64,000 nt of DNA, taken from the NCBI RefSeq assembly GCF_907164915.1, contig NC_061863.1, positions 25,773,710-25,837,709 of the forward strand, given 5' to 3'. The stretch is from Impatiens glandulifera (Eukaryota > Streptophyta > Magnoliopsida > Ericales > Balsaminaceae). Under the pieces are notes generated by a model, which saw only the letters and a list, made by a program, of their open reading frames with translations, made no database searches and had not been told where the DNA came from. This document shows, piece after piece, positions 9,145-19,857 of the stretch. Within the stretch, counting starts at the first letter, position 1; every line of letters starts with the position of its first letter. Made by a program: the position numbers and the translations under genes.

Positions 9145-11628
9145 CTATTCTGAGTCGAAGAGGTTGAATCTGGCCATTATATCCTCGGTCCGCTTTTTCT
9201 TATCCGGTCTTGAGACTCGCTGTCTTGTAGGCCGCCGCTCTAGGTGCACTTCATCTTCTTCTTCCGTGTGAGTAGCCTGATCCGGTTGACTTTCTATAAC
9301 CGCGTCAGTGACCTCATTCAGCAGCTCGGCCACTTGAACCTTCTTCGATGATTTCCGTTTCCTTTTTGCCGGAACCGAAGATGAAGGGGCCTCCTTTTGC
9401 TTCTTGTGAGCGGATGCAAATCCCTCAAGCCTTTGTCTTTCATTATCTAACCGCTCAGCATCCTTTGCAGCTTGAGCGGCTACTGATTCTGCAAGTCCCG
9501 GATACTTAGCCATCACCCTTCGTTCGCGTTCGGCTATTTCTTCTTCGGTCAGTTGTGGTGGTTCCTTTGCTAATCTTGTCTCTTCGTTCAGTGCATCCTG
9601 GACCTTCTTGGCCGCTTTTTCATTTGCTTCCACAACCGCAACATCCGCATTCATCTTGGCCTTGATCAATTCGTCAACTTGTGCAGTAAGAGCCTTGAGG
9701 TCTGCCTCTAGTTTTTCGTTGCGGTCTTTAAGACCTGCATTCTTCTTTTCCAGTACCGAGACCCTATCAAGTGTTGTGCCGACCAGATCCTCAGTGACCT
9801 CTCTTAATCCTTATTCGGTCTCTCTTTCAAGTCGATCGAAGTCATCCTTTAGTCCTGAGGTGTCTGCCTCCAAGTTCTCGGTTCGCTAAAGCAGATTAGT
9901 GTGCAAAACCGCTTCTTGCCGGTAGTCAGCTTCGACTTGTGAGATCCGGTCATCTGCCATTAACAAAGTATGCCTTGTATTGTTGGCGAACCGGAGTGCC
10001 AGGTTTACGGTTCTTGTCATCCTCTCCTCTAGTGGGCGAACCGCTGAGTCTGCAAATTCTCGAAGGAGGAACTTGACCCTTTCTTCTGTGATTCCCAGTT
10101 CTGAAGCCCCGATTTGTTCAGCTTGTTGTTGCGCTGTAAAAGGAGTCTCCGTCCCTTCATTGATTTCGTTTATTACCGGATTTGCCCTTGGAGGTGTTGC
10201 ACCGTGAGTTTGACCCTTATCGATCCGAGGAGCTGGAGAGTGCGGTATTTCTCGTTGTCTGTACATCACCTCCAGCCGCTCTATTTCTTCCTCGAGTTCT
10301 TCTCTCGCTTTCTCAAGTCTTTCTAACACCAAGGGTGTTAAGGTATCCTCCAATGTTTCCTCTTCGTACCGTTCCTTAATCTTCCGGATCCGTACGGTTA
10401 GCTTCTGTAGCTGGGCTCGCGGTCTTATGATGACGGTTCGGCCCAAGGCTTTGTGAATGGTTTTCGCGTTTGTGAGGCTCATGACTATGTCCTCGATTTC
10501 CTTCATCCTTTTGAAGCATTCTTCTTCGGTGAAGCCCGGTAAAATGTGTTTATAAAGTTTGGTGAACCGATACTCGTGCCATTCCCGGTATATATCGCCA
10601 ACTTTTTCAGCTCGTAGTGTAATGACCTCGAGGAGTCGGCGCGCTATAGTATCGGCCTTCGTCTGGTCCTCCTCCTCCTCCTCTTCACTGCCTTCTACAT
10701 CGGCCTCATCGTTTTCAGGATTTTCGCCCGTTCCGGTATTATCGGGACTTAGACCCGAGAGCCCTTCATCGTTCGGTCTTTCATCATCGGTTTTCTCAGA
10801 TTCGGTTCGTCCAGATGTGGAAGCCGACTCTTCCTCCTCTGTTTGTGATGGCGGTTCCGAGAAGACTATCTTCTCCTTGCCCTTGCTTCCGGCCTTTTCT
10901 TTTGCCGGTGCCGATTTCTTGCCGGATTTCTTCTTTCGGCCACCTGTGGAGCCGAGTGCCGGTTGCTTCCTCTCTAGGAAGTGTTTGGATCTTATTAACC
11001 GTCCTGATCGGATAGTGACACCAGGACCGGTGTTGATGTTGTGGTGAAGTAGGATTTTACCAAGAGGGATGGCGTATCCCCATGACCGGGTTGAGTCCGG
11101 TTTCACCATATCCTTTAAGTTGTTGAATACTTCCTTTGCCCAGTTCACTTTTGTGCCTTCTATCAGGCCGACTAGCATCCCGATTTTGGCCTTGGTGAGG
11201 CTGTTGTAGTTTCCTCCTCTTGCCTGAACCGCCTTTGTGAAGATATCACAAATCGGTATGTACTCCGGTCGCAGTGTCGCTTTGTTACCGGATACTTTTA
11301 TCGGTTCCTTAGTCGCTGAGAGTATCTGGCAAGCTGCTTCGAATGTTGATAGCTCTATATCCGCCGCTGCATCTTGGCCGGCTGTTGGAAGGCGCAGGCT
11401 CTCTGCAACCGATTCCTCGGTTAGCTCGAATTCAGTACCGCATACAGTCGCGGTGATTTTGTCGCCCGAAAGAGTTGCGGTGTTGAAAAATTCTTCAACC
11501 GCCTCTTTATATAGGACATGGGGACTGCCGAGAAAATACTCCAGACCGGCTTCGGTTACCCGGTCAATTACTCTCTTTGCTGCAGGCGTACCCTTCTGTC
11601 GGATTTCCTCGAAATCCACTTGAGTCAT
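9145..11628 (-). pseudogene. P3: large accessory ORF of element B, two internal nonsense codons
   Basis: The best ATG is at 11626-11628, because from there the start (M-T-Q-V-D-F) lines up with P1 and P2. The frame is open for 580 codons, is broken by TAG at 9886-9888 and TAA at 9811-9813, and then continues in the same frame to TAG at 9145-9147 (827 codons in all). Residues 1 to about 215 match P1 and P2 at landmarks such as AGLEYFL, VEEFF, ELTEES and KVNWAKEVF. Next come a basic block (GGRKKKSGKKSAP), an acidic Glu/Asp-rich stretch, a long charged helical, probably coiled-coil region, and a C-terminal basic patch (KRKRKSSKK) that could be a nuclear signal. No transmembrane segment is visible. 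From memory it resembles plant proteins annotated 'putative plant transposon protein'; the function is unknown. Confidence 0.8.
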
Positions 11629-12285
11629 GTGCTTGAATAAAATAGAATTGCGCCCCTCTTGGAAGTTTGAGAGAGTTTGAAAGAACAAAATAACCGCTTG
11701 AGAGAGTTTGAGAGTTTAGAGAGAGAAAGAGCTGTTTTGCGTGAGAGTGAAAGGAAGTGGCCAAGTGCCCCTTTTATAAGTGCGGTTTGGAAACCCAACC
11801 GTTCCATCAATATTTGGCGGGAGTTTTCCCTCCAAGCCGAATAGGCGGCAAGCAGTGGGCGGGAAACCAAAGGCGGTAATCGAATAGGCGCCAATCCGTG
11901 GGCGGTAAACTAGGGTTTTGGAATTTTGAGCGGGAGATTTGGGCGGAAAATTTCCCTCCAAAATTTTCGCAATCTCCTTTTGAAACCGATTTATGCTGCG
12001 TTTTTCTTAACTTAACCGGATAGTTTGGTTATCGAAAGTTAGCCGGATATTTTGAACAAGTAGACTATTTGCAATCTTTTGAGTTTAAGCGGTTTTTTCT
12101 TTGAGACCGGATAGGAGCGTGGTTATTTTGATAATGTTAACCAGTTACTTAGATAGATATTCAAAACATTTAGATGACTCAGTCATTTAAACTTAAATAG
12201 AATTGTATTGAAGAAACATTACAGAATAAAGACCGAAAGGTAGATCGGTATGACAACAGACATACATAAGACAAAAGAATACAAC
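11629..12285 (-). other. P2-P3 spacer carrying the P3 promoter region
   Basis: No credible coding frame. In element orientation it holds the end of P2, about 450 bases of CCGGTT-containing spacer, a TATA box near 11779-11765 and a purine-rich GAGAGA leader (11660-11730) before the P3 ATG. Confidence 0.6.
11765..11779 (-). promoter_or_regulatory. Putative TATA box of P3
   Basis: The minus strand reads TTATAAAAGGGGCAC, about 137 bases before the P3 ATG, with CCAAACCG a few bases upstream. It is almost identical to the P2 box and to the LTR box (TATAAAAGGGGCAG at 20492-20504). Confidence 0.6.
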
Positions 12286-12990
12286 TTATGTAATAGCCAT
12301 TCTGGAAATCTTTTCCTCCACCGCATCTTTGTCAAGAATGTTCGAAGAAGGTGCCAGTGTGCCCGGTCCAAATTCTGGCCGGTATTTGAGAATCAACTTA
12401 CTGATGTGAGGTGCATAACCGAGACCTTTCTTGGTTATCACCATGGATTTCAGGTGTTGAAAGATGACCGTTGACCAGTTGATGGCCGTTTTGCTAATGA
12501 TATGGGTCATCATGTTGTAGGTGTTCTTTGAGTACCGTTGATTTGGAGACTGACAGAGGATAGACCGAGTCACAATCTTAAGAAGGAGTTGAGCGTGACT
12601 ACCGAGGCGGGTTTTTAACCCATAGTTTTCCACCGGAACATCGGTTCCAGAGAAGAGTAATGCGTGATAAAATGCCTCAATTCCCTCAAGAGTTGGAAAG
12701 TCAGAAAACCCTTCTGTGGGCAGGTTGAGTAGGGAGGCAAATTCGGCTTCATCAAGCCAGAAAGTGTGGTCTCGTACCGTAGAGACGATGTAATTGCCCC
12801 TGATGCAAGCGCTTCGAAAGAAGGTCTTAACATCTTCAATCAGAATCGGACCGGATTCTTCGAGGAATGTTCGAAGGCCTGTATCAATAAGGGATTCAAA
12901 CATGAGATTCTTTGCATGCATTCCGTCCCATTCCTCCATACATGAGTCGAAGTTGACGCTCAAGAAATTTCCTAAGGTTCGGCTCGGCAT
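12286..12990 (-). CDS. P2: accessory ORF of element B (234 aa)
   Basis: An intact frame with ATG at 12988-12990. It is homologous by eye to P1 and to the P3 N-terminus: N-terminal V-N-F, TGLRTFL near residue 37, VKTFF near 53, LLNLPTEGF near 87, a conserved Arg-Ser-Ile-Leu, then AINWSTVIF near 172 and a terminal GLGYAPHISKLIL block. There is no catalytic motif, signal peptide or membrane segment. A TATA box lies about 100 bases upstream. It lies in sense orientation between P1 and P3. The family is best described as an unknown plant retrotransposon-borne domain (possibly Pfam 'putative plant transposon protein', from memory). Function is unknown; being open in a young but otherwise broken element may only reflect its short length. 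Confidence 0.75.
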   Translation of the reverse strand: MPSRTLGNFLSVNFDSCMEEWDGMHAKNLMFESLIDTGLRTFLEESGPILIEDVKTFFRSACIRGNYIVSTVRDHTFWLDEAEFASLLNLPTEGFSDFPTLEGIEAFYHALLFSGTDVPVENYGLKTRLGSHAQLLLKIVTRSILCQSPNQRYSKNTYNMMTHIISKTAINWSTVIFQHLKSMVITKKGLGYAPHISKLILKYRPEFGPGTLAPSSNILDKDAVEEKISRMAIT

Positions 12991-13481
12991 GATTATGACT
13001 TTTGCTAAGATGGGGAAGAAGGTTCAAGAGATTTCAAGAGACTTATGTGTTTCAGAATGTGTTGATTTGATTAGAGGGTGCCCCCTTTTATAGGGTCGGT
13101 TTTGGAGGGAAAATATGAGCATTGAATGTCAGTTTTGTCTCATTAAGGAAGAGAATATTTATGTTTCCAAAACGCATTGGGAAGGAGTTACTTTTAATTT
13201 ATTGCGGAGCTCGAGGTGGGATTTAGTTGTAAAGTAACCAAGTTGGTTGGATAGTAATTATTCAGGTGGTTGGGGGTTACCTCATTAATTAAATATTACT
13301 TTTCATTAATGCACCAACACACAAGAGGTTAATCAAAGGATACCGAGAATAACATAGGTAAAGCCGAAGAAGGCATGGATAAAACCGAAGAAAACAAGGA
13401 TAAAACCGAAAGATCATAATGGGTTTGACAACGATACACCCAGTACGTACAGCAAAATGAACGGGTGTAGGAAGGAGTAAC
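12991..13481 (-). other. P1-P2 spacer carrying the P2 promoter region
   Basis: No coding frame. It contains the 3' flank of P1 (a short repeat of AACCGAAGAAnnCAAGGAT type near 13355-13405) and, close to P2, a TATA box and leader. Confidence 0.55.
13077..13096 (-). promoter_or_regulatory. Putative TATA box of P2
   Basis: The minus strand reads CCCTATAAAAGGGGGCACCC, about 100 bases before the P2 ATG, preceded by TCCAAAACCG. The match to the P3 promoter extends over both elements. Confidence 0.6.
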
Positions 13482-14243
13482 TTAGTGTCCGTTGGATTTG
13501 ACGACACCGTTGGGGTTGTTGCGGCGGTTCCTCCTCCTCCAAGCCCTTTCAAACCGCTCATAGAAGGAGTCGGTTATCTCTTTAGTCAGCACTTGAGCTT
13601 GGTTTAGACCTTCTCCTAGACAGGTCGGTACCCCAAGTTCAACTAGTAGGCAGCTTAGTTGTGGAACTAGGCCGACTGTTCGCACCCCAATCATCCAGAT
13701 CAGGACATCGAACAGGACCCTTGACCAGTTCACCGGTGTACCGGTGGTGATGGCTGCCATCATGTTGAAGGTCGCTGTGCAGTAAGTGTTTGTTACATCC
13801 CTTCCCAAGATGCTTCTACCTATCACATCATTGAGGAGCTGATATTCAGCTTTCAAGAGTGATTTCGTGCCATGGTCATCAACAGGTTCGTTAGAACGCG
13901 CAAAGGTGAGGGAAATCTCGGTCTTCAGATCAGTCGGAACATTCAGATCTATTAACCCTTGCTTTGGCAGGCTAAAGCACCTGGCAAAGTCATGTTCTGT
14001 GAAGTCAAAGACTATACCTCCCACTTTCGATTGGATGTGGGTATCGAAGTGAGGAGTTCCTCTGAACACCCTGGCATTATACAGGAATTCCAGGACTGAT
14101 TCAGAGTATATAGTCTGCTTGTCATCTAGGAAGTATCGAAGTCCAGTATCTTCCAGGGATTTGATTACTTTGTACACCTCATAGTGTTTGGTGCTCAAGG
14201 CAGATTGGAAATCAACTTGTAAGATATTAGGAAATTGAGACAT
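13482..14243 (-). CDS. P1: accessory ORF of element B (253 aa)
   Basis: An intact frame; ATG at 14241-14243, the first accessory ORF after pol. It shows the same landmark series as P2 and P3: LQVDF near residue 9, TGLRYFL near 33, VLEFLYNARVFRG near 49, FDFTEHDF, a GRSILGRDV segment, PVNWSRVLFDVL near 170 and VGLVPQLSCLLVELG. The C-terminus is short and basic (RRRNRRNN). No enzyme motif or membrane segment is seen. A weak TATA-like TATTTAAG lies about 65 bases upstream (14305-14313). It may act in particle assembly, regulation or anti-silencing, but the sequence does not show which. Confidence 0.75.
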   Translation of the reverse strand: MSQFPNILQVDFQSALSTKHYEVYKVIKSLEDTGLRYFLDDKQTIYSESVLEFLYNARVFRGTPHFDTHIQSKVGGIVFDFTEHDFARCFSLPKQGLIDLNVPTDLKTEISLTFARSNEPVDDHGTKSLLKAEYQLLNDVIGRSILGRDVTNTYCTATFNMMAAITTGTPVNWSRVLFDVLIWMIGVRTVGLVPQLSCLLVELGVPTCLGEGLNQAQVLTKEITDSFYERFERAWRRRNRRNNPNGVVKSNGH

Positions 14244-14757
14244 TTTTGCCTTAGTGAGAGGATGATCTTTTGTCTTGTGAGTGTTTTGGTTAGTGTTTGT
14301 TTCTCTTAAATACTAGTTGGGGAAGTATCCTAATATCCAGGTATTACATGTGATGATATCTATTAACTGCAGGATAAAAGGTATTGTATGAAATAGGCAT
14401 GTTTGCAGTCTAGGGTGTTGGTCATAGACCTGGACTATGAAAGATATCAACAGATCTTCACGTCTTTTTAGGTGCGACTATTTACTTTGAAAAGGCAATG
14501 TTTCAGAACAGATATCTTTAAACACTGATGGTTATTCCACTTTTGTTTGAATTTCAAATAATCTGAGATAACCTATTTCCGAACCGGTCAGCTATCAGTT
14601 GTTCATCCCGATGCGGTTATTTGATGCGTGCACCAAGTAGCCGGTCGGTTTACTCTATCTGATAAGCTGGGCGGTGCTTCCATAGATACTAAGAAAATTT
14701 GAAGTCCAACAAGTTAGAAGGAACTATCAGTTTTGTCTGTCCGAACCAGTTTCCTTT
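14244..14757 (-). other. Pol-P1 spacer of element B
   Basis: Non-coding; its part next to pol (14404-14757) is homologous to bases 1-344 of element A. The P1-proximal part holds the putative TATTTAAG box and a pyrimidine/GT-rich leader. Confidence 0.6.
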
Positions 14758-17700
14758 TTAGGCATCCTTAGGAAGGATTTGACTAATGTCAGTTAAACCG
14801 AGAGTAAGTCTGAATTGAGAGAACTTAGCTTCCTGTAGAGGCTTGGTGAAGATATCGGCCACTTGTTGATCTGTCGATACGTATTCTAGCCGGATATGCT
14901 TCAGCATGACATGTTCCCGGATGAAGTGGTGCCTTATGTCGATATGCTTGGTTCTGGAGTGGAGAACCGGGTTGTAGGTGATTGCTATGTCACTTGTGTT
15001 GTCACAGAAGATCGGAGACTCTTTGGCTATGACACCGAAGTCCGTCAGTTGTTGTAGGATCCAAAGGAGTTGTGAACAACAACTTCCGGCCGCCAGGTAT
15101 CCAGCTTCTACGGTGGATGTGGCCACCGATGTCTGTTTCTTGTTATGCCATGAAACAAGCCGGTCACCTAGGAACTGACATGTTCCGCTGGTGCTTTTTC
15201 TGTCAATCTTACAACCTGCATAGTCTGCATCTGAATAACTCGTTAGATTAAAGGACGAGTCCTTTGGATACCACAGGCCGACATCAGGTGTTCCCTTTAG
15301 GTACTTCAATATTCTCTTTGCGGCTGTGTAGTGGGATTGCTTTGGATTGGCTTGAAATCTTCCACACACACCGACTGTAAATAGAATGTCTGGTCTACTC
15401 GCTGTTAGGTATAGGAGAGAACCGATGATGCCCCGGTAAGCTATCTGGTCTACCGATTGACCTTCATCATCCTTATCCAATTTAACCGATGAGCTCATTG
15501 GAGTAGCCGCTGATGAGCATGTGTCCATTCCAAACTTCTTTAGAAGCTCCTTAGTGTACATAGGTTGACTTATGAAGGTTCCTTCTTCGAGTTGTTTAAC
15601 CTGAAGACCTAGAAAGAAACTTAATTCTCCCATCATACTCATTTCAAACTTGTTAGTCATCAGGGTTGAAAATTTATCACACAACTTAGGATCGGTTGAA
15701 CCGAAAATAATATCATCTACATAGATTTGAACAAGTAGGATATGTTCCTTCTTTTCAAATTTAAACAACGTTTTATCCACCGAGCCGATTGTGAAATCGT
15801 GTGCAATCAAAAATGCGGTTAGTGTATCATACCAGGCTCTAGGCGCTTGCTTTAGACCGTATAAAGCTTTGTTTAGCCGGTATACATGGTTTGGAAATTC
15901 AGCACTTTTAAAACCTGGTGGTTGTTCAACATATACCTCTTCACGTAGGTCACCATTCAAAATGCACTTTTAACATCCATTTGAAAAACCTTAAAGTTTT
16001 TGAATGCAGCAAAGGCTAGAAAAATCCTAATGGCCTCAATCCTAGCTACAGGGGCGAATGATTCTTCAAAATCAATGCCTTCTTCCTGTTTGTAACCTTG
16101 AGCCACTAATCTGGCTTTGTTCCTTGTGACCAAACCGTCTTCATTGAGTTTGTTTCTAAATACCCATCTTGTTCCTATGACCGGGTGATCTTTCGGTCTA
16201 GGGACTAGGTACCAGACTTTATTACTCTCGAACTGATTTAGCTCTTCTTGCATTCCCAAGATCCAGTCCGGATTTGACAATGCTTCATCTATTCGTTTCG
16301 GCTCAATCTGGGATATAAAGACGGAATTGAAGTATTCCTCCAGAAGTTGACGCCTAGTTCGAACAGGTTTTGAAGGGTCACATATGATTTGCTCAGGAGG
16401 ATGTTTAGTGTTTCTTTTGAGGTTCAGTTCAGGGATGTCTACCAAATCACCGTTTATCTGATCAAGACTAGACATATCGGTAGGCTGAACAAGATTGTCA
16501 GACAGACCGACTTCCTCGGATTCGACCAAAGTGTCAGCTTCCTGTTGTGGAACAGCTTGATCAGGCTGGGTTTCAATATTACCCATTTGGTCATGGACAA
16601 ACCTCCTGAAAACCGGAGTTTCATCTTCACTATCAGAGTGGATATTATTGTTTTCCAATCTGTTGTGTAGATCAAAGCATGATGCAGTATTACTTTCAAC
16701 TGATTCATCGAAAACCACGTGAAGTGATTCCTCCATGGTTAAAGTTCTGTTGTTGTACACTCTATATGCCTTACTCACTGCTGAGTAACCTAACATGATC
16801 CCAGTATCGATTTTTGCATCAAAAGCAGAAAGATATGTTTTACCATTTATATGAATATAACACTTACAACCGAAAATCTTGAGGTACTTAAGATTAGGAA
16901 CCCTGTTAAAATAAACCTCATATGGTGTTTTGTTATGAAACTTGTTAATCAGAGACCGGTTTTGTGTGTAGCATGCAGTGTTGATAGCCTCAGCCCAGAA
17001 TTTCTAAGCAATACCCGAATCGGCTATCATGGACCGTGCGGCTTCCTTGAGAGTCCGGTTTCTTCTCTCGGCCAGGCCATTTTGTTGAGGAGTCCTAGCA
17101 CTAGACAACTCGTGTCTAATGCCGGATTCATCAAGGAATGCAGTTAAGGTACTATTGGTAAATTCGGTACCTCGATCGCTTCTAATGCTATTAATGCGAG
17201 TTGATTTTTCATTTTGCAAACATTTAAGAAGTGTGATCAGGTTTGATGTGGTTTCACGTTTAGATGGTAAAAATATTACCCATGTACACCTAGAATAGTC
17301 ATCAATAACTACCATGGTGTACAACATACCTCCTAAGCTAACGACCTGAATCGGTCCAAATAAATCCATGTGAAGGAGATCTAAGCATCGGCTAGATTGG
17401 ATATTTCCTTTACTCTTAAAGGTTGACTTAGTTTGCTTACCCATTTGACATGCTGAACAAACCTTATATTTGTTAAATACTATGTCAGGAATACCTTCTA
17501 CCAGCTTTTTACCGCGAATGTAGTTCAATGTCTTCATGTTCAAGTGGTTTAGTCTTTTATGCCATAACCAGGTTTGATCAGTCTTAGCTATCATGCATAC
17601 AGGGTATTCTACCTTAGTTTTCCAGTTTACCTTGTAGATGTTTCCTAGCCTATTTCCGGTTAGTAGTATAGTACCTTGAGAGTTCTTAACTAAGCATGCA

Positions 17701-18038
17701 TGTTTAAGAAATTCTACCGTGTATCCAGCATCACACATTTGACTAATGCTTAGTAGGTTAAAACGTAGGTTTTCTACTAGAAGTACGTTATCAATTGTTA
17801 GGTTACCATGGAAAATCTTACCCTTTCCCACAGTTCTACCTTTTGAGTTGTCACCGAAGGTAATTAGAGCACCGGTTTCTATTCTGATGTCGGTTAGCAG
17901 GTTGTTGTTCCCGGTCATATGCCTGGAGCAACCGCTATCCAAGTACCATTCAGAATTTCCTAGTCGTTTCTTTAAATCCTGCAAAATGTACATATTTACA
18001 ACTATTTGGTACCCACATTCACTTGGGTCCACGTGCGA
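14758..18038 (-). pseudogene. Copia pol of element B, one nonsense codon and one frameshift
   Basis: Domains run in copia order: protease D-S-G-C-S near 17939, HHCC integrase finger (HKRLNHLNMKT...CSACQ) near 17560-17450, integrase core with D..D35E (VVIDDYSR, SDRGTEF, NGLAERRNRT), reverse transcriptase with Y-V-D-D near 15723, RNase H with SDADYAG and CDNTSD. A TAG at 17004-17006 replaces a Gln codon of element A, and a 1-base deletion in an A-run near 15957-15961 shifts the frame between NGDLREEV and upstream. In RNase H the second Glu of the usual TAEAEY motif is Gly (STVEAGY). The 5' end overlaps gag by 20 bases in +1 phase, as in element A. Confidence 0.92.
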
Positions 18039-19818
18039 TTAGTCCCTTGGGTATCCAAACCTTGATAAACCGGACGGCCTTCTTTGCTAAGGTTTTAACT
18101 ATCCTTTTGGCACTCGGTTTTGGGTACCTCGGTTTTTCTACAAAAATCTTAAATGGGGGTGATCTTTGATTTGACCTATGCGGTTGACGATTGGCTATCC
18201 TATTTTTAAGAATGACGGTTTTTCTTTTCTCAGGGTCAAGCCACTTCTCAGAGTCGGTTGGACCAACATAGTTGTATTTTAGTTTTTCTTCCTTATAGTA
18301 TGCAGTCAGTTCCTCTTCAGCGGTCAAGGAGCTTTTAAGGAATCTTATAAGAGGGAGGTTACTCCTTGTAAACCTTACTTTTTCTACGGGTTTTTGGTCT
18401 TTGGAGCTATCCTTTGTGTAACCTAAGCCGAACATGCAAAAAGGTTGTCTGTAATGACTATACATTTTCTTTACCATATCACTAGATCTCTTATATGCGG
18501 CCATTTTATACTAGAGTCGGGCATTTTCCTCTTCGGTCAGTTCTCTAGCTGGTTCATTAGACTGTTCGGTACTAAGTGGTGGTTCAGGTTCTAATTCGGT
18601 TTCTATGCTAGGGATTTCATCAGGTTCTATGACCTCTGGTTCGGGTACCTCTGGTTCTGTCGGAATGGGTACTATAGGGTCGGTTCTAAGGTTGAGGTGC
18701 TTAGGTAACATGGCTAGTAGATTCTTATACTCTTCTACCATGTCATTCAATGCATTATATAACTCATCTTTAGTAAATTCTTCACAAGGAGAGTCAAATA
18801 CTTGTTCCTCATTTGCCATGAGGCATGTGAGTTCATCATCACTGTCACTGTGAGCCCATAGACTTCCTCCATCATCGGCTATCAGTGCTTTCTGAACTTC
18901 ACTTCCTTCACCGGTTTGTTGATAGTTGTTTCGGTTATCTTGGTTATCCGGTTTCCGGTTATCTCTCCTCGGTTTTCTGCATTCCTACTTAAAATGTCCC
19001 AAACAGTTATAGTTGTAACACCTTACATTAGATTTATCACCATAGTTGTAGTTTGTCGGTTGGCTTCTTTTCATGAACCTCCCAAACTTCTGTGCAAGCA
19101 TTGCCATGGCATCCTCGGTAAACTGTTCGGCGGTTCTGATCGGTGCAGGTGCAGGAGCAACTGGTTCTGTGGATGTGATCAGTGCTCTGGTTGATGTTGA
19201 GGCCGAGACTTCTTCTTCAGTTCTAGACCTCATTTCAAACTCGTATGCCTTAAGATCTTCGAATACATCATGCAGCTTCATCTTGTTTAGACAGTTTGAT
19301 TCCCTCATCACTATTGTCTTTATGTCCCATGCACTTGGAAGAGATCTCAAGGCTTTCATGATGACTTCTTTGTTGTCATACCTCTTGCCAAGAGTTGCTA
19401 GCTCATCTAATACACCAGTGAACCGGTCACTATACTCTTTCATCGTTTCTCCCGGTTTCATCTTGATGCTTTCAAATTTATGAGTAGCCACCATTATCTT
19501 GTTTTCCTTTGTTCTTTCATTTCCCTCAAAGATTTGAATAACCGTGTCCCATGTCTCCTTTGCGGTTTTGCAATCTCTGATCTTGTAGTATGTGTTTCTA
19601 TCCACACTGTTGGAGATCCGGTTTCTAGCATGGTTATCCAGATTATTTCTTCTCCTATTTTCAGCTGTCCAATCTTTTCTGTCCTTATCAATGATTATCG
19701 GTCCTTCAGCTAGGATAGACTCCATCTCATCATCCAAAGTGATTAAGTGTAGGTGCATGCGTGCCTTCCAGTTGACAAAGTAATCACCTTCTAGCATAAG
19801 GGGCCTATCGAACGACAT
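18019..19818 (-). pseudogene. Copia gag of element B, two nonsense codons
   Basis: The ATG at 19816-19818 lies about 39 bases after the LTR. It aligns throughout with the intact gag of element A. A TAG at 18985-18987 replaces the Trp just inside the zinc knuckle, and a TAG at 18511-18513 precedes the basic C-terminal part; all three segments stay in one frame. The second Cys of the zinc knuckle is also Tyr (CYNYNC). The normal stop at 18019-18021 (TGA) sits in the gag/pol overlap. Confidence 0.92.
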
Positions 19819-19843
19819 GCTTGCTTGAGTATTGAAACTAACT

Positions 19844-19855
19844 GCTCTGATACCA
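19844..19855 (-). other. Primer binding site of element B
   Basis: The minus strand reads TGGTATCAGAGC two bases inside the 5' LTR, complementary to the initiator tRNA-Met 3' end. Confidence 0.9.
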
Positions 19856-19857
19856 AT

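Noticed and set aside
9145..9669. A separate 174-codon gene
   Set aside because: It is in the same frame as P3 and is its C-terminal tail after two nonsense codons.
10559..11047. Ser-rich + strand frame inside P3
   Set aside because: Antisense shadow of the acidic region of P3 (GAA/GAG codons read as TTC/CTC).
11564..11688. Upstream extension of P3 to a TTG codon at 11688
   Set aside because: The ATG at 11628 aligns with the starts of P1 and P2; the extension has no matching residues.
9145..14243. Calling P1-P3 an envelope gene
   Set aside because: Env-like ORFs are reported after pol in some Sireviruses, but none of the three has a signal peptide, membrane-spanning segment or cleavage-site-like motif that I can see.
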